Source: Vicinamibacterales bacterium (GTDB lineage Bacteria > Acidobacteriota > Vicinamibacteria > Vicinamibacterales > UBA2999). From it: a DNA stretch of 64,000 bases. The translations under genes and the position numbers were made by a program. The stretch is taken from positions 242,198-306,197 of the forward strand of contig JBAZYO010000007.1 of assembly GCA_041659285.1 (NCBI GenBank), written 5' to 3'. Below, piece by piece: positions 46,449 through 55,513 of the stretch (positions within the stretch are counted from its first letter, which is position 1; each line of letters begins with the position of its first letter). A model generated the notes under the pieces. It worked only from the letters and a program-made list of their open reading frames with translations, was not told where the DNA came from and did not search any database.

Positions 46449-47398
46449 CGCGCTTCACCGGGCCTCGAGACCAGGGTGCGCCGCCAGCCGGCCATCGTTT
46501 CCGTCACGGAGAATCCGACACACTTCCACATCAGGCGATACAGCAGCGGCTCCGAGGTGGGCTGGAATCCCGGCGCCGAGCGGCGCAGCGCCGCCAGTGC
46601 CTGGTGCGCGCCCTCGCGATCATCTTCGCGCCAGGCCACGCGGGCCATGCCGAAACGGGCTTGGTTGATCGCGGCGTGTCGCGCCGTCGTGAGCCGTCCA
46701 CGAGCGCACAGGAACTCTTCGGCCGCCTGCTCGATCTCCAGGCGCCGTTTGCGCACTTCGGGCCGGTTGCCGGTGCTGACGCTGGACGCGCCCCACACGC
46801 GCCACACCGCCCCGTTTGCCTCGCAGTACGCGAACCGCTTGCCGGCGATCAACAGCCGCAGGTAGAGATCGTGCTCCTGGCACACGCGCTGCCGCTCGTC
46901 CCACCCTCCAACGTCGACAATCGCCTGCTTGCGCCAGAGCGGCGCGCCCGTCTGCGGCAAATACCAGAGCGCGAGCAGCACCCAGAGGTCGCGCGGCTCT
47001 GGAATGCGCAACACTTCGAGGCCTTCCGCGCGGCCGTCAGCATATTCGACCGCAACCGGGCCGTAGACGACGTCCGCGTCCTGGTGCGATGCCAGGAACC
47101 CAACTTGGTTCCCAATCTTGTCTGGCAGCAGGTAGTCGTCCGCGTCGAGGTATTGCAGCCACTGTCCCCGAGCCCGTGACAGCAGGCGGTTGCGCGCATG
47201 ATTGCCGCCGAGATGCGGAGCCGCCTCGAACACCACCGCATCACCGAATCCCCGGACGATGTCGGCGCTGCCATCAGTGGAACCATCGTCGACGACAATG
47301 ACTTCCTTGTCGGCCCACGTTTGCGCCAGCGCGCTCTCGACGGCCTGGGCGATCCAGCGCTCGGCGTTGTAGCAAGGAATGAGGATCGAGACGAGCAT
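46445..47398 (-). CDS. GT2 glycosyltransferase
   Basis: 317 residues from the ATG at 47398 (MLVSILIPCYNAERW). A TTG nine bases upstream is a less likely start. The donor site is EVIVVDDGSTDGSADIVRGF, the metal site LQYLDADDYLLPDKIG and the catalytic motif VCQEHDLYLRLLIAGKRF. The mature C-terminal region of about 100 residues is helical and Arg-rich. The 2-bp gap to the oxidoreductase gene shows they are co-transcribed. Confidence 0.9.
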   Translation of the reverse strand: MLVSILIPCYNAERWIAQAVESALAQTWADKEVIVVDDGSTDGSADIVRGFGDAVVFEAAPHLGGNHARNRLLSRARGQWLQYLDADDYLLPDKIGNQVGFLASHQDADVVYGPVAVEYADGRAEGLEVLRIPEPRDLWVLLALWYLPQTGAPLWRKQAIVDVGGWDERQRVCQEHDLYLRLLIAGKRFAYCEANGAVWRVWGASSVSTGNRPEVRKRRLEIEQAAEEFLCARGRLTTARHAAINQARFGMARVAWREDDREGAHQALAALRRSAPGFQPTSEPLLYRLMWKCVGFSVTETMAGWRRTLVSRPGEAR

Positions 47399-47400
47399 GG

Positions 47401-48585
47401 TCAGCAAGCCCAGGGCATCGGCGCGATTGGGGCGAAGGTCGTGGTCAGGCGCTCGCTGCCGGCGAACCGCTCGGGGTATTGCAGCCGCTCCACGATCTCG
47501 ACGATGTGGGCGCCGAGCGCTCCGTCGAGACGCGAGGCGCGCTGCTCGCCCGCGGCGTCGGCGAGTTCCGCGGGACCGCGACAGAAGTCCACCGGCTTGC
47601 CAGGCGCCGACATCCGGCCGGCGACCGGCCGCACCAGCGGCAGCCGGCGCGAAAACAGCACGTCCGCGCCGGGCACCGGCACGCGGGCCTCGAGCCAGCG
47701 GTGCAGCGAACGCGCGCGCCCTGCCAGCCTGGACTGCCAGGGCCCCATTGCTGACGGCCGCAACATGACCGGGCCGCCATCATCGCGAACATTGCCGACA
47801 AACAGCACGCCGGCATCGCCCACGACCGTGATCGACTTGTCGCGCGGGGCGACCAGGCCGCACGTCACGCGGGCCGCGACGCCATTCGCATACTCGATGC
47901 CGCCGACGGTGAAGTCGGGCGCCATGCCATCCACGGCAATGCCCTTGTCGGGGATCAGGCACGAGGCGAAGGCCTGCATGCGCAGCGCCGGACCGAGCAT
48001 CGCGGCCAGCCAGGTCAGCACGTACCCGGCATGTTCGAACGTGCAGCCGACCTCGAACTCGTCTTTCGCCGGCCAGGGCACGCCGCTGTCGTTCTTCCAC
48101 TGCCACGGCGCCATGCGAGGGGCAATCATCCCGTCATCGAAGTTGGCGTAGACCACCCGCACCTGGCCGATGGCGCCGTCGCGGACCGCCTTCCACAGCG
48201 TCTGCGCCGTCTCGCTGAGCACGCTGCACGGCGCCGAACCGAGGTAGCGCTGGCGCGCGGCGGCCAGATCGACCAGCGCGGTGGCGTCGGCGGTGGTCAT
48301 CGCCAACGGCTTCTCCGAGTAAACGTGCTTGCCGGCCTCGAGGCAGGCCCGGTTGATCTCGAAGTGCGCCCGTGGGTTGGTCAGGTTGATGACCAGTTCG
48401 ACGCTGGCGTCCTGCAGCACGTCGGCCAGGCTCGCGTAGGCCCGGCCCGGCCAGCGCGCCACGAAGGCGCGCAAGTGATTGGGGTTGTTATCGTAGGCGC
48501 CCACCAGCGTCAGGTGCGGATAGTTCGACAACGTCCGGCCGTAGAACTCCGCCACGTAGCCGCAGCCGACAATCGCGACGTTCAT
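47401..48585 (-). CDS. Gfo/Idh/MocA-family oxidoreductase
   Basis: 394 residues from the ATG at 48585, overlapping the aminotransferase stop by ATGA. The Rossmann motif is MNVAIVGCGYVAEFYGRTL, the catalytic lysine is in HVYSEKPLAM, and the C-terminal domain is an alpha/beta barrel. Next to a DegT aminotransferase this forms a typical 'oxidise then aminate' pair, as with WlbA/WlbE for 3-amino sugars or the inositol-derived inosamines. Which of these applies cannot be told from sequence. Confidence 0.88.
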   Translation of the reverse strand: MNVAIVGCGYVAEFYGRTLSNYPHLTLVGAYDNNPNHLRAFVARWPGRAYASLADVLQDASVELVINLTNPRAHFEINRACLEAGKHVYSEKPLAMTTADATALVDLAAARQRYLGSAPCSVLSETAQTLWKAVRDGAIGQVRVVYANFDDGMIAPRMAPWQWKNDSGVPWPAKDEFEVGCTFEHAGYVLTWLAAMLGPALRMQAFASCLIPDKGIAVDGMAPDFTVGGIEYANGVAARVTCGLVAPRDKSITVVGDAGVLFVGNVRDDGGPVMLRPSAMGPWQSRLAGRARSLHRWLEARVPVPGADVLFSRRLPLVRPVAGRMSAPGKPVDFCRGPAELADAAGEQRASRLDGALGAHIVEIVERLQYPERFAGSERLTTTFAPIAPMPWAC

Positions 48586-49895
48586 GCGCGGTGGTGCTCC
48601 ACCTTGCGGATGGCCGCGGCGATGTCGGCCATGTCGGCCTCGGTGCCAAGGAACGTGCTGCCGGCGATGTAGACGATCTCGGTCGCCGCTTGATCGGCGA
48701 CCGGCGTCGGCATGGCCCGGACATACTCGGGCCGACGCTGCATCAGCGCTTGCATCACCGGTTGCTGGGCGATGGTCGCCGCGTAGCCGCGGTGCATCGG
48801 CACGCCCTCGGCCTTGACCGCGTCCACGAACGCGTCGATCGGCAGTCCGCCGCAAGCCTCCGCCTGGTAGCGCATCACGAACATGTACATCCCGTGCTTG
48901 CGCACCGAGGGATGCGTGTCCAGGGGGCGCACGCTCTTGGCGCCAGCGAGCAGCGCCCGCAGGGCCTGGAAGTTGACGGCCCGCTCCGCCTGCTGCGCCG
49001 GGAAGCGCGCGAAGCGATGCATCAGGAGGGCCGCCTGGTACTCCGTGGGCCGGATGTTCCAGCCGAGCGACGGGTGCTCCCACCGCGCCCCGAGCTCGGG
49101 CGCCCGGCCGGCGTTGTGAATCGCGTGGGCGCGCTTGAAGACGCCTGTGTCGTTGGTGGTCAGAATGCCGCCCTCGCCGCTGGAGAGGTTCTTGGCGGAC
49201 TGAAAACTGAAGGCCGCCGCCTCGCCCAGCGAGCCGACGGGACCACTCTCCCATTCGGCGCCATGCGCCTGCGCGGCGTCTTCGATGACGACCAGTTGAT
49301 GCTTGCGGGCGAGGGCCGTGAGCGCGGTCATGTCCGCGGGCTGTCCGAACTGGTGGACCGGCAGGATCGCCCTGGTCTTGCCCGGGACGATGGCCTCCTC
49401 CACCCGGCGCGGATCGAGGTTGAGGGTACCGCGTTCCACGTCCACGAGCACAATCCCGAACCGCCGATCCAGCGGCGCCGTGGCGCTGGCGATGAACGAC
49501 AGGTTCGGGACGATCACCTCGCCGCCGTAGTCGAGGCCGTCGTGGTCGAGCACGGCCGCCAACGCAATGCGCAGCGCGTCGGTGCCGTGCGGCAGCAGCA
49601 GGGCATGACGGCACTGGCAGTACGCCGCCCAGCGCTCGGCGAACGCGCGCTGGCGCGTCTGCGGAAGGCCTTCGACGCCGGCCAGGAAGATCCGGCGGAA
49701 GGCCGGCTCGACCTGCAGGACCCATTCCCGAAGTGTGGCGTCATGACCCGACGGCCACGGCCGTAGGCGTTGATCACGAACCGGCTTGCCACCGTTCACC
49801 GCGAGCGGACCGGTCAGGCGGGCGCGCGATCGCGGCAACCGGCCAAGCGTTTGCCGGGCGGTGCCGAGTACCGCTTTGCGAAGCCAGGCGTTCAT
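48582..49895 (-). CDS. DegT/DnrJ/EryC1/StrS aminotransferase
   Basis: 437 residues. After an Arg-rich N-terminal extension, LAVNGGKPVRDQRLRPWPSG is the StsC/AHBA-synthase-like opening. LLPHGTDALRIALAAV, VVIEDAAQAHGAE and FSFQSAKNLSSGEGGILTTND (PLP lysine in SAKN) follow. It would aminate a keto-sugar or keto-cyclitol supplied by the oxidoreductase encoded right after it. The gap to the next methyltransferase gene is only 4 bp. Confidence 0.9.
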   Translation of the reverse strand: MNAWLRKAVLGTARQTLGRLPRSRARLTGPLAVNGGKPVRDQRLRPWPSGHDATLREWVLQVEPAFRRIFLAGVEGLPQTRQRAFAERWAAYCQCRHALLLPHGTDALRIALAAVLDHDGLDYGGEVIVPNLSFIASATAPLDRRFGIVLVDVERGTLNLDPRRVEEAIVPGKTRAILPVHQFGQPADMTALTALARKHQLVVIEDAAQAHGAEWESGPVGSLGEAAAFSFQSAKNLSSGEGGILTTNDTGVFKRAHAIHNAGRAPELGARWEHPSLGWNIRPTEYQAALLMHRFARFPAQQAERAVNFQALRALLAGAKSVRPLDTHPSVRKHGMYMFVMRYQAEACGGLPIDAFVDAVKAEGVPMHRGYAATIAQQPVMQALMQRRPEYVRAMPTPVADQAATEIVYIAGSTFLGTEADMADIAAAIRKVEHHRA

Positions 49896-49899
49896 GCGA

Positions 49900-50892
49900 T
49901 TAGCGCGCCTCCATTTCGACCAGCAAGCCGAACTCGGATGACCGAACCGGTGCCAGCCGGCTCAGGCCGGTGAGGGCCGCGGCCTTCGTCACCGCCGTCT
50001 CGAGCCATCGCCAGGCGGGCGATGGCTCGAACCCGGGCTGCACGACGAAGGCATCGCCCGCGGTCAGGGACTGCGGCACGGGAGGCGTCCACTTGCGGCG
50101 GACGAGCGCCCTCAATCCGATCGCGACCGCGGTCGGTGGCGACACGGGGTCGATGGTCTCGGTCACCCGCGCCGCATCCGCGCACTGCCGCAACCAGAAG
50201 CCGCGCGGGAACAGCGTGACCAGGTCTGGCGGTGGCGCCGAGTCGATCCACAGTTGCCCCCGCAGGTACAGGGCCTCGCGGTTCGGCGCGTTGAAGAACA
50301 ACCGGCCGCCGGGCTTGAGCCACGACAGGAGCTGACGCGTCAATCCGACCGGATCGCCGACGCAGCCGATCAGGCCGACGTGGTAGATCACGTCATACGG
50401 GCCGCGTGCCGCGACGGTCGGCGAATCCGCCACCGCGAAGTGGTCGCCGAAGGCGGCGGTGGCGGCCGTAATTGCATCCGGCGAGGTGTCAACGCCGAGG
50501 ATGTCCCGACCCGCGAGAATGGACGCCGCCGCGAGGTAGCCCCGCGAGCAGCCAACCTCGAGGATGCGAGCCGATGCCGGCAGGCGATCCAGCCGGTCGA
50601 GCACGGCGCGGTATTTCGGCGTCGCCGACAGCAGCGCGCGCAACCCGGCGAGGTCGCCGCGGGCGAAGAGCTCGCGGCACTGCTCGCCCAGGCGCCGGTA
50701 GTAACCGTAGTACGACAACGCACCAGACTGGTGCAGGCGGTCGTAGACGTCGCCGGTGTGCGGCGTGAAGCGGCAGCCGCACGACGGGCAGTCGTAGACC
50801 ACGCAGGCAAAGCCGGTCAGGTAGTCCACCGTCCCGGCGACGAGGGCGCCAGGGCGCCCGCACACGCGGCAGGTGGCGGCACCGGCGATCAT
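49900..50892 (-). CDS. SAM-dependent methyltransferase with N-terminal zinc-ribbon
   Basis: 330 residues. The N-terminus has two Cys pairs (TCRVCGRP at about 8-14 and YDCPSCGCRF at about 33-41), a probable zinc ribbon as in many sugar C- or O-methyltransferases. ARILEVGCSRGYLAAASILA is SAM motif I, ILGVDTSPDAITAATAAFG motif II, and SWLKPGGRLFFNAPNR a later core strand. It overlaps the FkbM gene by ATGA. A sugar substrate is likely from the location, but not proven. Confidence 0.88.
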   Translation of the reverse strand: MIAGAATCRVCGRPGALVAGTVDYLTGFACVVYDCPSCGCRFTPHTGDVYDRLHQSGALSYYGYYRRLGEQCRELFARGDLAGLRALLSATPKYRAVLDRLDRLPASARILEVGCSRGYLAAASILAGRDILGVDTSPDAITAATAAFGDHFAVADSPTVAARGPYDVIYHVGLIGCVGDPVGLTRQLLSWLKPGGRLFFNAPNREALYLRGQLWIDSAPPPDLVTLFPRGFWLRQCADAARVTETIDPVSPPTAVAIGLRALVRRKWTPPVPQSLTAGDAFVVQPGFEPSPAWRWLETAVTKAAALTGLSRLAPVRSSEFGLLVEMEAR

Positions 50893-51740
50893 CGCGCGCC
50901 GGCCTGGCGGGTGAAGAGGTGGTTAGCCGCGGCTTCGGCGTTGGCGCCCTGCGACGCGCCCTGCGACACGAACTCGAGCCCGGCGCCGCCGAGGAAGGCC
51001 ATCGCGCGATCGCGCTCAGCGCGGTCGGTGACGCTCAGTTCCACCATGGCCGAGACCAGCCGGCGGTCGCGCAGCGTCGCCGACGCGCCCTGCAGGATCG
51101 GCCACTCGAGCCCATCGACGTCGATCTTGAGATGCGTGGGAAAGGCCGGGGCGAACCGGCCGATGAAGTCGTCGATCGTGAACCCGATCATGCCGTGCGT
51201 GACGTTGCCCTGCCCGCTCGAATACCGCGAGGCCTCGCCGGTGGCGCTGAACTGCGACATCGCCGTGCCGATCTCGGCGGAGTCGAGGTTGAGCGTGCCC
51301 AGTTCCGTCGCCCCCGACAGCGCGACGCAGTACGACTCGATGCGGGCGCTCAGCGCGTTCAACTGGATGTTGCGTGTCAACGCGAAGTAGTTCGCGGCCG
51401 ACGGCTCGAACGCGAGCACGCGGCAGCGGCGCCGCGTGGCGGCGTACAGGCTGAAGACGCCGACGTTGGCGCCGATGTCCCACAGGACCGCGTCGGCGGG
51501 CAGCGCGTCGATCCACTGGATCATGTCGGGCTCTTTGTCCAGGACACCGGCCGCGCGCGACCGCAGCAGCGGCGACGGCGCGAAGAACGTGATCGCGTCC
51601 CCGCCACCCAGCGCCAGCGTGACCGTGGCCTCGCGCGCCAGGCGGTCGAGGGCCTCGGCCCGCAGCGCCGGATCGACCAACCGCAGCGGCAGGCTGGCGG
51701 TCCGCCGCAGCGCCCCCCGCATCAGCGACCTCACGCCCAT
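50889..51740 (-). CDS. FkbM-family methyltransferase
   Basis: 283 residues from the ATG at 51740 (MGVRSLMRGALRRT). VLWDIGANVGVFSLYAATRR is SAM motif I, VLAFEPSAANYFALTRNIQL motif II, and THLKIDVDGLEWPILQGA the FkbM signature in its Asp form. The N-terminal 60 residues are Arg-rich and of unknown role. The start is 1 bp after the stop of the GT gene upstream. Confidence 0.9.
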   Translation of the reverse strand: MGVRSLMRGALRRTASLPLRLVDPALRAEALDRLAREATVTLALGGGDAITFFAPSPLLRSRAAGVLDKEPDMIQWIDALPADAVLWDIGANVGVFSLYAATRRRCRVLAFEPSAANYFALTRNIQLNALSARIESYCVALSGATELGTLNLDSAEIGTAMSQFSATGEASRYSSGQGNVTHGMIGFTIDDFIGRFAPAFPTHLKIDVDGLEWPILQGASATLRDRRLVSAMVELSVTDRAERDRAMAFLGGAGLEFVSQGASQGANAEAAANHLFTRQAGAR

Positions 51741-51741
51741 G

Positions 51742-52635
51742 TCATCGCCAGAACACCGAGCCGCCGGCCCGCCGGAACGGCGCTGGAATCTGCTCCGCCG
51801 ACGGCAGGCCGAATTCCTGCCGGATCGCGGCGGTGGCCAGGCGCATGGTCGGCAGCAGCCGGACCGCCCAGCGGGCGGCGCGTAGTCCCGAGCGCAATTG
51901 GTAGCCGTTGGCCCCGCCCGAGGTGGACATCGAGTCGCCGTGATTGATGACGACGTTGCCCGCGAACGGCAGCGGCGCCAGCGGATGCCCGAGCTCCCGC
52001 ATGTAGTCGTTGTAGTAGGCGATGCCAACCGCCGCCAGGACGTTGATCTCGCGCTGGTGCGACGCGAGGATGGTCATGTAATTCTGCTCGCCGCCCCGGA
52101 TGATGCGGTCGGCCCAGGGCCCCGAAAACGGCGGATGCGTGAACGTCAACAGATCGGTGAGAACGATGACACAGGGGCCCGAGCTGGGGCTGGCGATGCG
52201 GTGGAGCCGCATGACCTGGCCGCCGTAAGTAAAGAACCGCTGCGTATTAGTGTACCAGCCATTGCCGCCACGATGCGTCTCGAGGTGCGCGCCAATGCGG
52301 TTGCTGACGTGATCGTCGGCATCGTTGAAGATCACGTACTCGGCGCCGGCGTCGCCGGCCCAGCGGGCGCCCGCCGACAGCTTGAGCACCTTGTCGGTCA
52401 CCATCGAGTCGAAGTTCTTCGCCGGCAGCGCCGCGTCAATCGGCAGGAACTGCACCCGCGGATCCCGGGCCAGCGGCGAGTCGGGAATGTCGTGGCAGCC
52501 GATGGCCACGCGAATGTCGCCGCGGGTCTGCGCCAGCATCGATCGCACGACCTGCTCGAGCAGCCACACGTGATAGGCCCAGTCGTCGGCCAGCGCACGT
52601 GCGCGAAGGGAGGTCGCGAACGCAATCATCGGCAT
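51742..52635 (-). CDS. Putative glycosyltransferase (rhamnosyltransferase-like, GT-A)
   Basis: 297 residues. IAFATSLRARALADDWAYHV opens the protein, and EYVIFNDADDHVSNRIGAHL contains the DxD-type metal site of the putative rhamnosyltransferase family. RIIRGGEQNYMTILASHQRE and INHGDSMSTSGGANGYQ are further conserved stretches of this little-studied family. It is the first gene of the 27-gene minus-strand operon, only 13 bp from a divergent gene, so its promoter must lie inside the plus-strand FkbM gene. Confidence 0.7.
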   Translation of the reverse strand: MPMIAFATSLRARALADDWAYHVWLLEQVVRSMLAQTRGDIRVAIGCHDIPDSPLARDPRVQFLPIDAALPAKNFDSMVTDKVLKLSAGARWAGDAGAEYVIFNDADDHVSNRIGAHLETHRGGNGWYTNTQRFFTYGGQVMRLHRIASPSSGPCVIVLTDLLTFTHPPFSGPWADRIIRGGEQNYMTILASHQREINVLAAVGIAYYNDYMRELGHPLAPLPFAGNVVINHGDSMSTSGGANGYQLRSGLRAARWAVRLLPTMRLATAAIRQEFGLPSAEQIPAPFRRAGGSVFWR

Positions 52636-52648
52636 TCACCCATCCACC

Positions 52649-53392
52649 GTGTCACGACGCCGGCGCCGGGCGGTATTCATCTTCCGGCAAGGTGCCGTGG
52701 GGACCGGCACATTCGGCACGCGTCGAATGGCCTACCGGATCGGCTCGGTGGACAGGCTCGTGCTTGGCGAGAGTTTCGATAGTGATCCCTTCCTCGCCGC
52801 GATGCCGGACTACGCGCTTCCGGCCGACGCCATCGTCCCGGACGTCGGCGCGCACATCGGCACCTTCAGCCAGCTAGCCGCCGCGAAGGCGCCGCGCGGA
52901 CGGGTGTATGCGATCGAAGCCAGCCGGGAGACGTTCGACCTGCTCACCGCAGACGTGGCCTTGAGCGGACTGGCCAATATCAGGGCCGACCATCTCGCGC
53001 TCGCGGATCGAGAGGGCGCCATCGAACTGCATCACGATCCGGACGGCAACTGCGGTCATTCGATCACCGCACCGCTGAGCGGCTCGAGCGAGTGGGTGGC
53101 GGGCACGACGCTCGGACAATACCTCGACACCCGGGACGTCAGATCGGTCCGGGTCGCAAAGTTCAGCTGCGAAGGCGCCGAGTTCCCGACCCTGCTGTCG
53201 AGCTCCGGAGTAGTAATGGCGCGCATCGAACGGATGATCGTGCTCTACCACTGCGATCTGGTGGACGAGACGCCCGAGTCCCTGGTGAGCCATCTCAACG
53301 CCCACGGTTTCGCGACCAGCATCACCAATCAGACCAAGGACCGCGGCTGGATCCTCGCCACCAGGCGGCCGTCCGGCGAGGCGCCGCCCTAA
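52649..53392 (+). CDS. FkbM-family methyltransferase on the opposite strand
   Basis: 247 residues from the GTG at 52649. An Arg-rich start (SRRRRRAVFIFRQG) precedes SAM motif I in AIVPDVGAHIGTFSQLAAAK, then RVYAIEASRETFDLLTADVA, and the signature VAKFSCEGAEFPTLLSSS. The last has Ser-Cys-Glu where FkbM proteins usually have IDVEG/IDxEG, so the key Asp is changed. It is the only plus-strand gene between 22 and 64 kb and separates the synthesis block from the export block. Its ends are 13 bp and 2 bp from the neighbours. Confidence 0.8.
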   Translation: MSRRRRRAVFIFRQGAVGTGTFGTRRMAYRIGSVDRLVLGESFDSDPFLAAMPDYALPADAIVPDVGAHIGTFSQLAAAKAPRGRVYAIEASRETFDLLTADVALSGLANIRADHLALADREGAIELHHDPDGNCGHSITAPLSGSSEWVAGTTLGQYLDTRDVRSVRVAKFSCEGAEFPTLLSSSGVVMARIERMIVLYHCDLVDETPESLVSHLNAHGFATSITNQTKDRGWILATRRPSGEAPP

Positions 53393-53400
53393 GTCTAGGG
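53387..53400. terminator. Short hairpin between convergent stops
   Basis: CCCTA-AGTC-TAGGG overlaps the TAA of the FkbM gene and the TAG of the ABC-ATPase gene, which are only 2 bp apart. The stem is just 5 bp, so any bidirectional terminator activity would be weak. Confidence 0.3.
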
Positions 53401-54669
53401 AACCAGGGCGAAGGAGTGATCGGCCAGAAACGTGCCGTCACGGCTGGTCGGTAACTGGCCGCTGCCGTAATAGTCGCCGGCGACGACTTCAAACGAACCG
53501 GCCGGCCTCAGCCAGTCGGCGACGTCGCCGCCAACCGTGGAAAAGAGGTTGTAGGTGAAGCCGCCGGGAATCAGGGCCACGCGTGGCAGCTGCACGCGCA
53601 GGGTGAAGTCGCCGGCCGGGGTGGCCGGGAGGTCGCCTCCGGCATAGCTCGTGGACCACGTCGTCACGCGCTGGCCGGCGAAATTGTCGATGCCGATCGA
53701 GACGTGGAGCGACCGCAGCGGCGCCCCGGAGGCGTTGCGCATGCGGAGCTCCATGACGCCGGGGCTGCCGGCCACCAGCGACGGAATGGCGGCGCCCTCG
53801 GCGTCGAGCCACCGCACTTCGGCGAAGCGGATGGCGCCACTGCCCTGCCGATCGGCACGACCAAGGATGGCCGTCGCCGTGCCCCTGTTAGGCTCGTTGG
53901 CATAGGCCGCGATGACCTCACGCACGGGACCCATCTTCTTGACCCGGCCGCCGTCGAGCAGCAGACCGGTCTGGCACAGGTTCTCGACCGTGGCGAGGTG
54001 GTGGCTGACGAACAGGACGGTGCGGCCGCCGCGCGCCGCCGCGTTCATCGTGCCCAGGCACTTGCGCTGGAACTCGGCGTCACCCACCGCCAGGACCTCG
54101 TCGATGATCAGGATCTCCGGCTCGAGATGGGCGGCCACGGCAAAGGCCAGCCGCACATACATCCCGCTGCTGTAGCGCTTGACCGGAGTATCGAGAAATC
54201 GCTCGGTGCCGGCAAAATCGACAATCGCATCGAACTTGCGGGCGATCTCGGCCCGCGACATGCCAAGGATCGCGCCGTTCAGGAAGATGTTGTCGCGCCC
54301 GGTCAGTTCGGGATGAAAGCCGGTGCCGACCTCGAGCAGGCTGGCGGCGCGGCCCCGCAGGACCACGCGGCCGCCGGTGGGTTCGGTAATGCGGCTGAGC
54401 ACCTTGAGCAGCGTGCTCTTGCCGGCGCCGTTGCGGCCAATGATGCCGAGCACCTCGCCCCGCCGGACCTCGAACGACACGTCGGTCAGCGCCCAGAAAT
54501 CCTCGGCGGCGGGCACGGGCGGCGACGTCTGCGACCGCAGGCGCCGGAACGGCGCCGTCACCTTCTGAGCAATGACGTCGCGCAGCGCCAGGTAGGGCTG
54601 GCGGGCCTGCTGATGCTGGATCCGGTAGCGCTTGCTCAGGCCCTCGACGCTGATGATCGGTTCGTCCAT
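53395..54669 (-). CDS. wzt: Polysaccharide ABC exporter ATPase with Wzt-type C-terminal domain
   Basis: 424 residues from the ATG at 54669. The nucleotide-binding domain (about 1-255) has Walker A IGRNGAGKST, a degenerate signature VKRYSSGMYVRLAF, Walker B EILIIDEVLAVGD and an H-loop in FVSHHLATVE. The C-terminal region (about 275-424) is a beta-rich domain of the Wzt_C kind that recognises the modified end of the polymer before export. In that model the methylated or otherwise capped chain end is the signal, which fits the many methyltransferases in the locus. The gene is 5 bp after the permease. Confidence 0.93.
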   Translation of the reverse strand: MDEPIISVEGLSKRYRIQHQQARQPYLALRDVIAQKVTAPFRRLRSQTSPPVPAAEDFWALTDVSFEVRRGEVLGIIGRNGAGKSTLLKVLSRITEPTGGRVVLRGRAASLLEVGTGFHPELTGRDNIFLNGAILGMSRAEIARKFDAIVDFAGTERFLDTPVKRYSSGMYVRLAFAVAAHLEPEILIIDEVLAVGDAEFQRKCLGTMNAAARGGRTVLFVSHHLATVENLCQTGLLLDGGRVKKMGPVREVIAAYANEPNRGTATAILGRADRQGSGAIRFAEVRWLDAEGAAIPSLVAGSPGVMELRMRNASGAPLRSLHVSIGIDNFAGQRVTTWSTSYAGGDLPATPAGDFTLRVQLPRVALIPGGFTYNLFSTVGGDVADWLRPAGSFEVVAGDYYGSGQLPTSRDGTFLADHSFALVP

Positions 54670-54674
54670 GGCGA

Positions 54675-55487
54675 TCAGATCACGTCGGCGAAGCTGCGTT
54701 CCATCCGCCGGAAATACCAGACGCCAAGGGTCAAGGCGGTGGCGGACACCGCCACCGAGATCAGCAGTGAGTACGGATCGATCGGCGTGCGGCCGTTCAG
54801 GATCGACCAGCGGCAGCCGTCGATGATGCCGACGAGCGGATTGAGCGCATAGAGCGGACGCCAGCGGAGGGGCATGTTGCTGGAGGCAAAGGCGATCGGC
54901 GACACGAACAGCCCGATCTGGATGAGCAGCGGCACCACGTAGCGGAAATCGCGGTACTCGACGTTGAGCGCCGCCAGGAACAGGCCGATGCCTGACGCCA
55001 GGGCGACCGCCAGCAGCATGAAGACCGGCAGCGCCAGGATGGTCCAGCCCGGCGCAAACCCCTGCCACGCCATCACCACCGCCAGCAGCGCGAGCGTCAC
55101 CAGGAAGTCCACCAACGCTGTCGCCACCGCGGCCAGCGGCACGATCAGCCGCGGAAAGTAGACCTTCGAGATCAGGTTGGTGTTCGCGATCAGGCTGGAG
55201 GAAGACTCACTGACCGCGCCGGCGAAGAACTGCCACGGCAGCACCGCCGCGAGGACCAGGAGGGCATCGGGTACGGCGCCGCGCTCGATGCCGACCAGGC
55301 GGCGGAACAGCACGAACACCAGCATCGTGATGGCCGGGCGGATGATCGCCCAGGCCACGCCGATCGCCGTCTGCTTGTAGCGGACCGCCAGGTCGCGCCA
55401 CGCGAGAAAGAACATCAACTCGCGATAGCGCCACAGATCGCGCCAATAGTTGGCCGAGGCAAGCCCCGGCTCGATGACCAAACGCAT
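54675..55487 (-). CDS. wzm: Polysaccharide ABC exporter permease (Wzm type)
   Basis: 270 residues with six predicted membrane helices, ABC-2 type. The N-terminus RELMFFLAWRDLAVRYKQTA is a typical pre-TM helix, and later ALNPLVGIIDGCRWSILNG is the motif common to Wzm/KpsM permeases. It pairs with the ATPase encoded downstream. The gene is 26 bp from the Wza-like gene, consistent with one export operon. Confidence 0.93.
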   Translation of the reverse strand: MRLVIEPGLASANYWRDLWRYRELMFFLAWRDLAVRYKQTAIGVAWAIIRPAITMLVFVLFRRLVGIERGAVPDALLVLAAVLPWQFFAGAVSESSSSLIANTNLISKVYFPRLIVPLAAVATALVDFLVTLALLAVVMAWQGFAPGWTILALPVFMLLAVALASGIGLFLAALNVEYRDFRYVVPLLIQIGLFVSPIAFASSNMPLRWRPLYALNPLVGIIDGCRWSILNGRTPIDPYSLLISVAVSATALTLGVWYFRRMERSFADVI

Positions 55488-55513
55488 GGGTGTGGGGGCC
55501 GCGCTGGCGCGGC

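Noticed and set aside
48586..49725. Upstream extension of the oxidoreductase frame into the aminotransferase gene
   Set aside because: The Rossmann motif begins exactly at the ATG at 48,585. The extension overlaps well-supported aminotransferase coding sequence.
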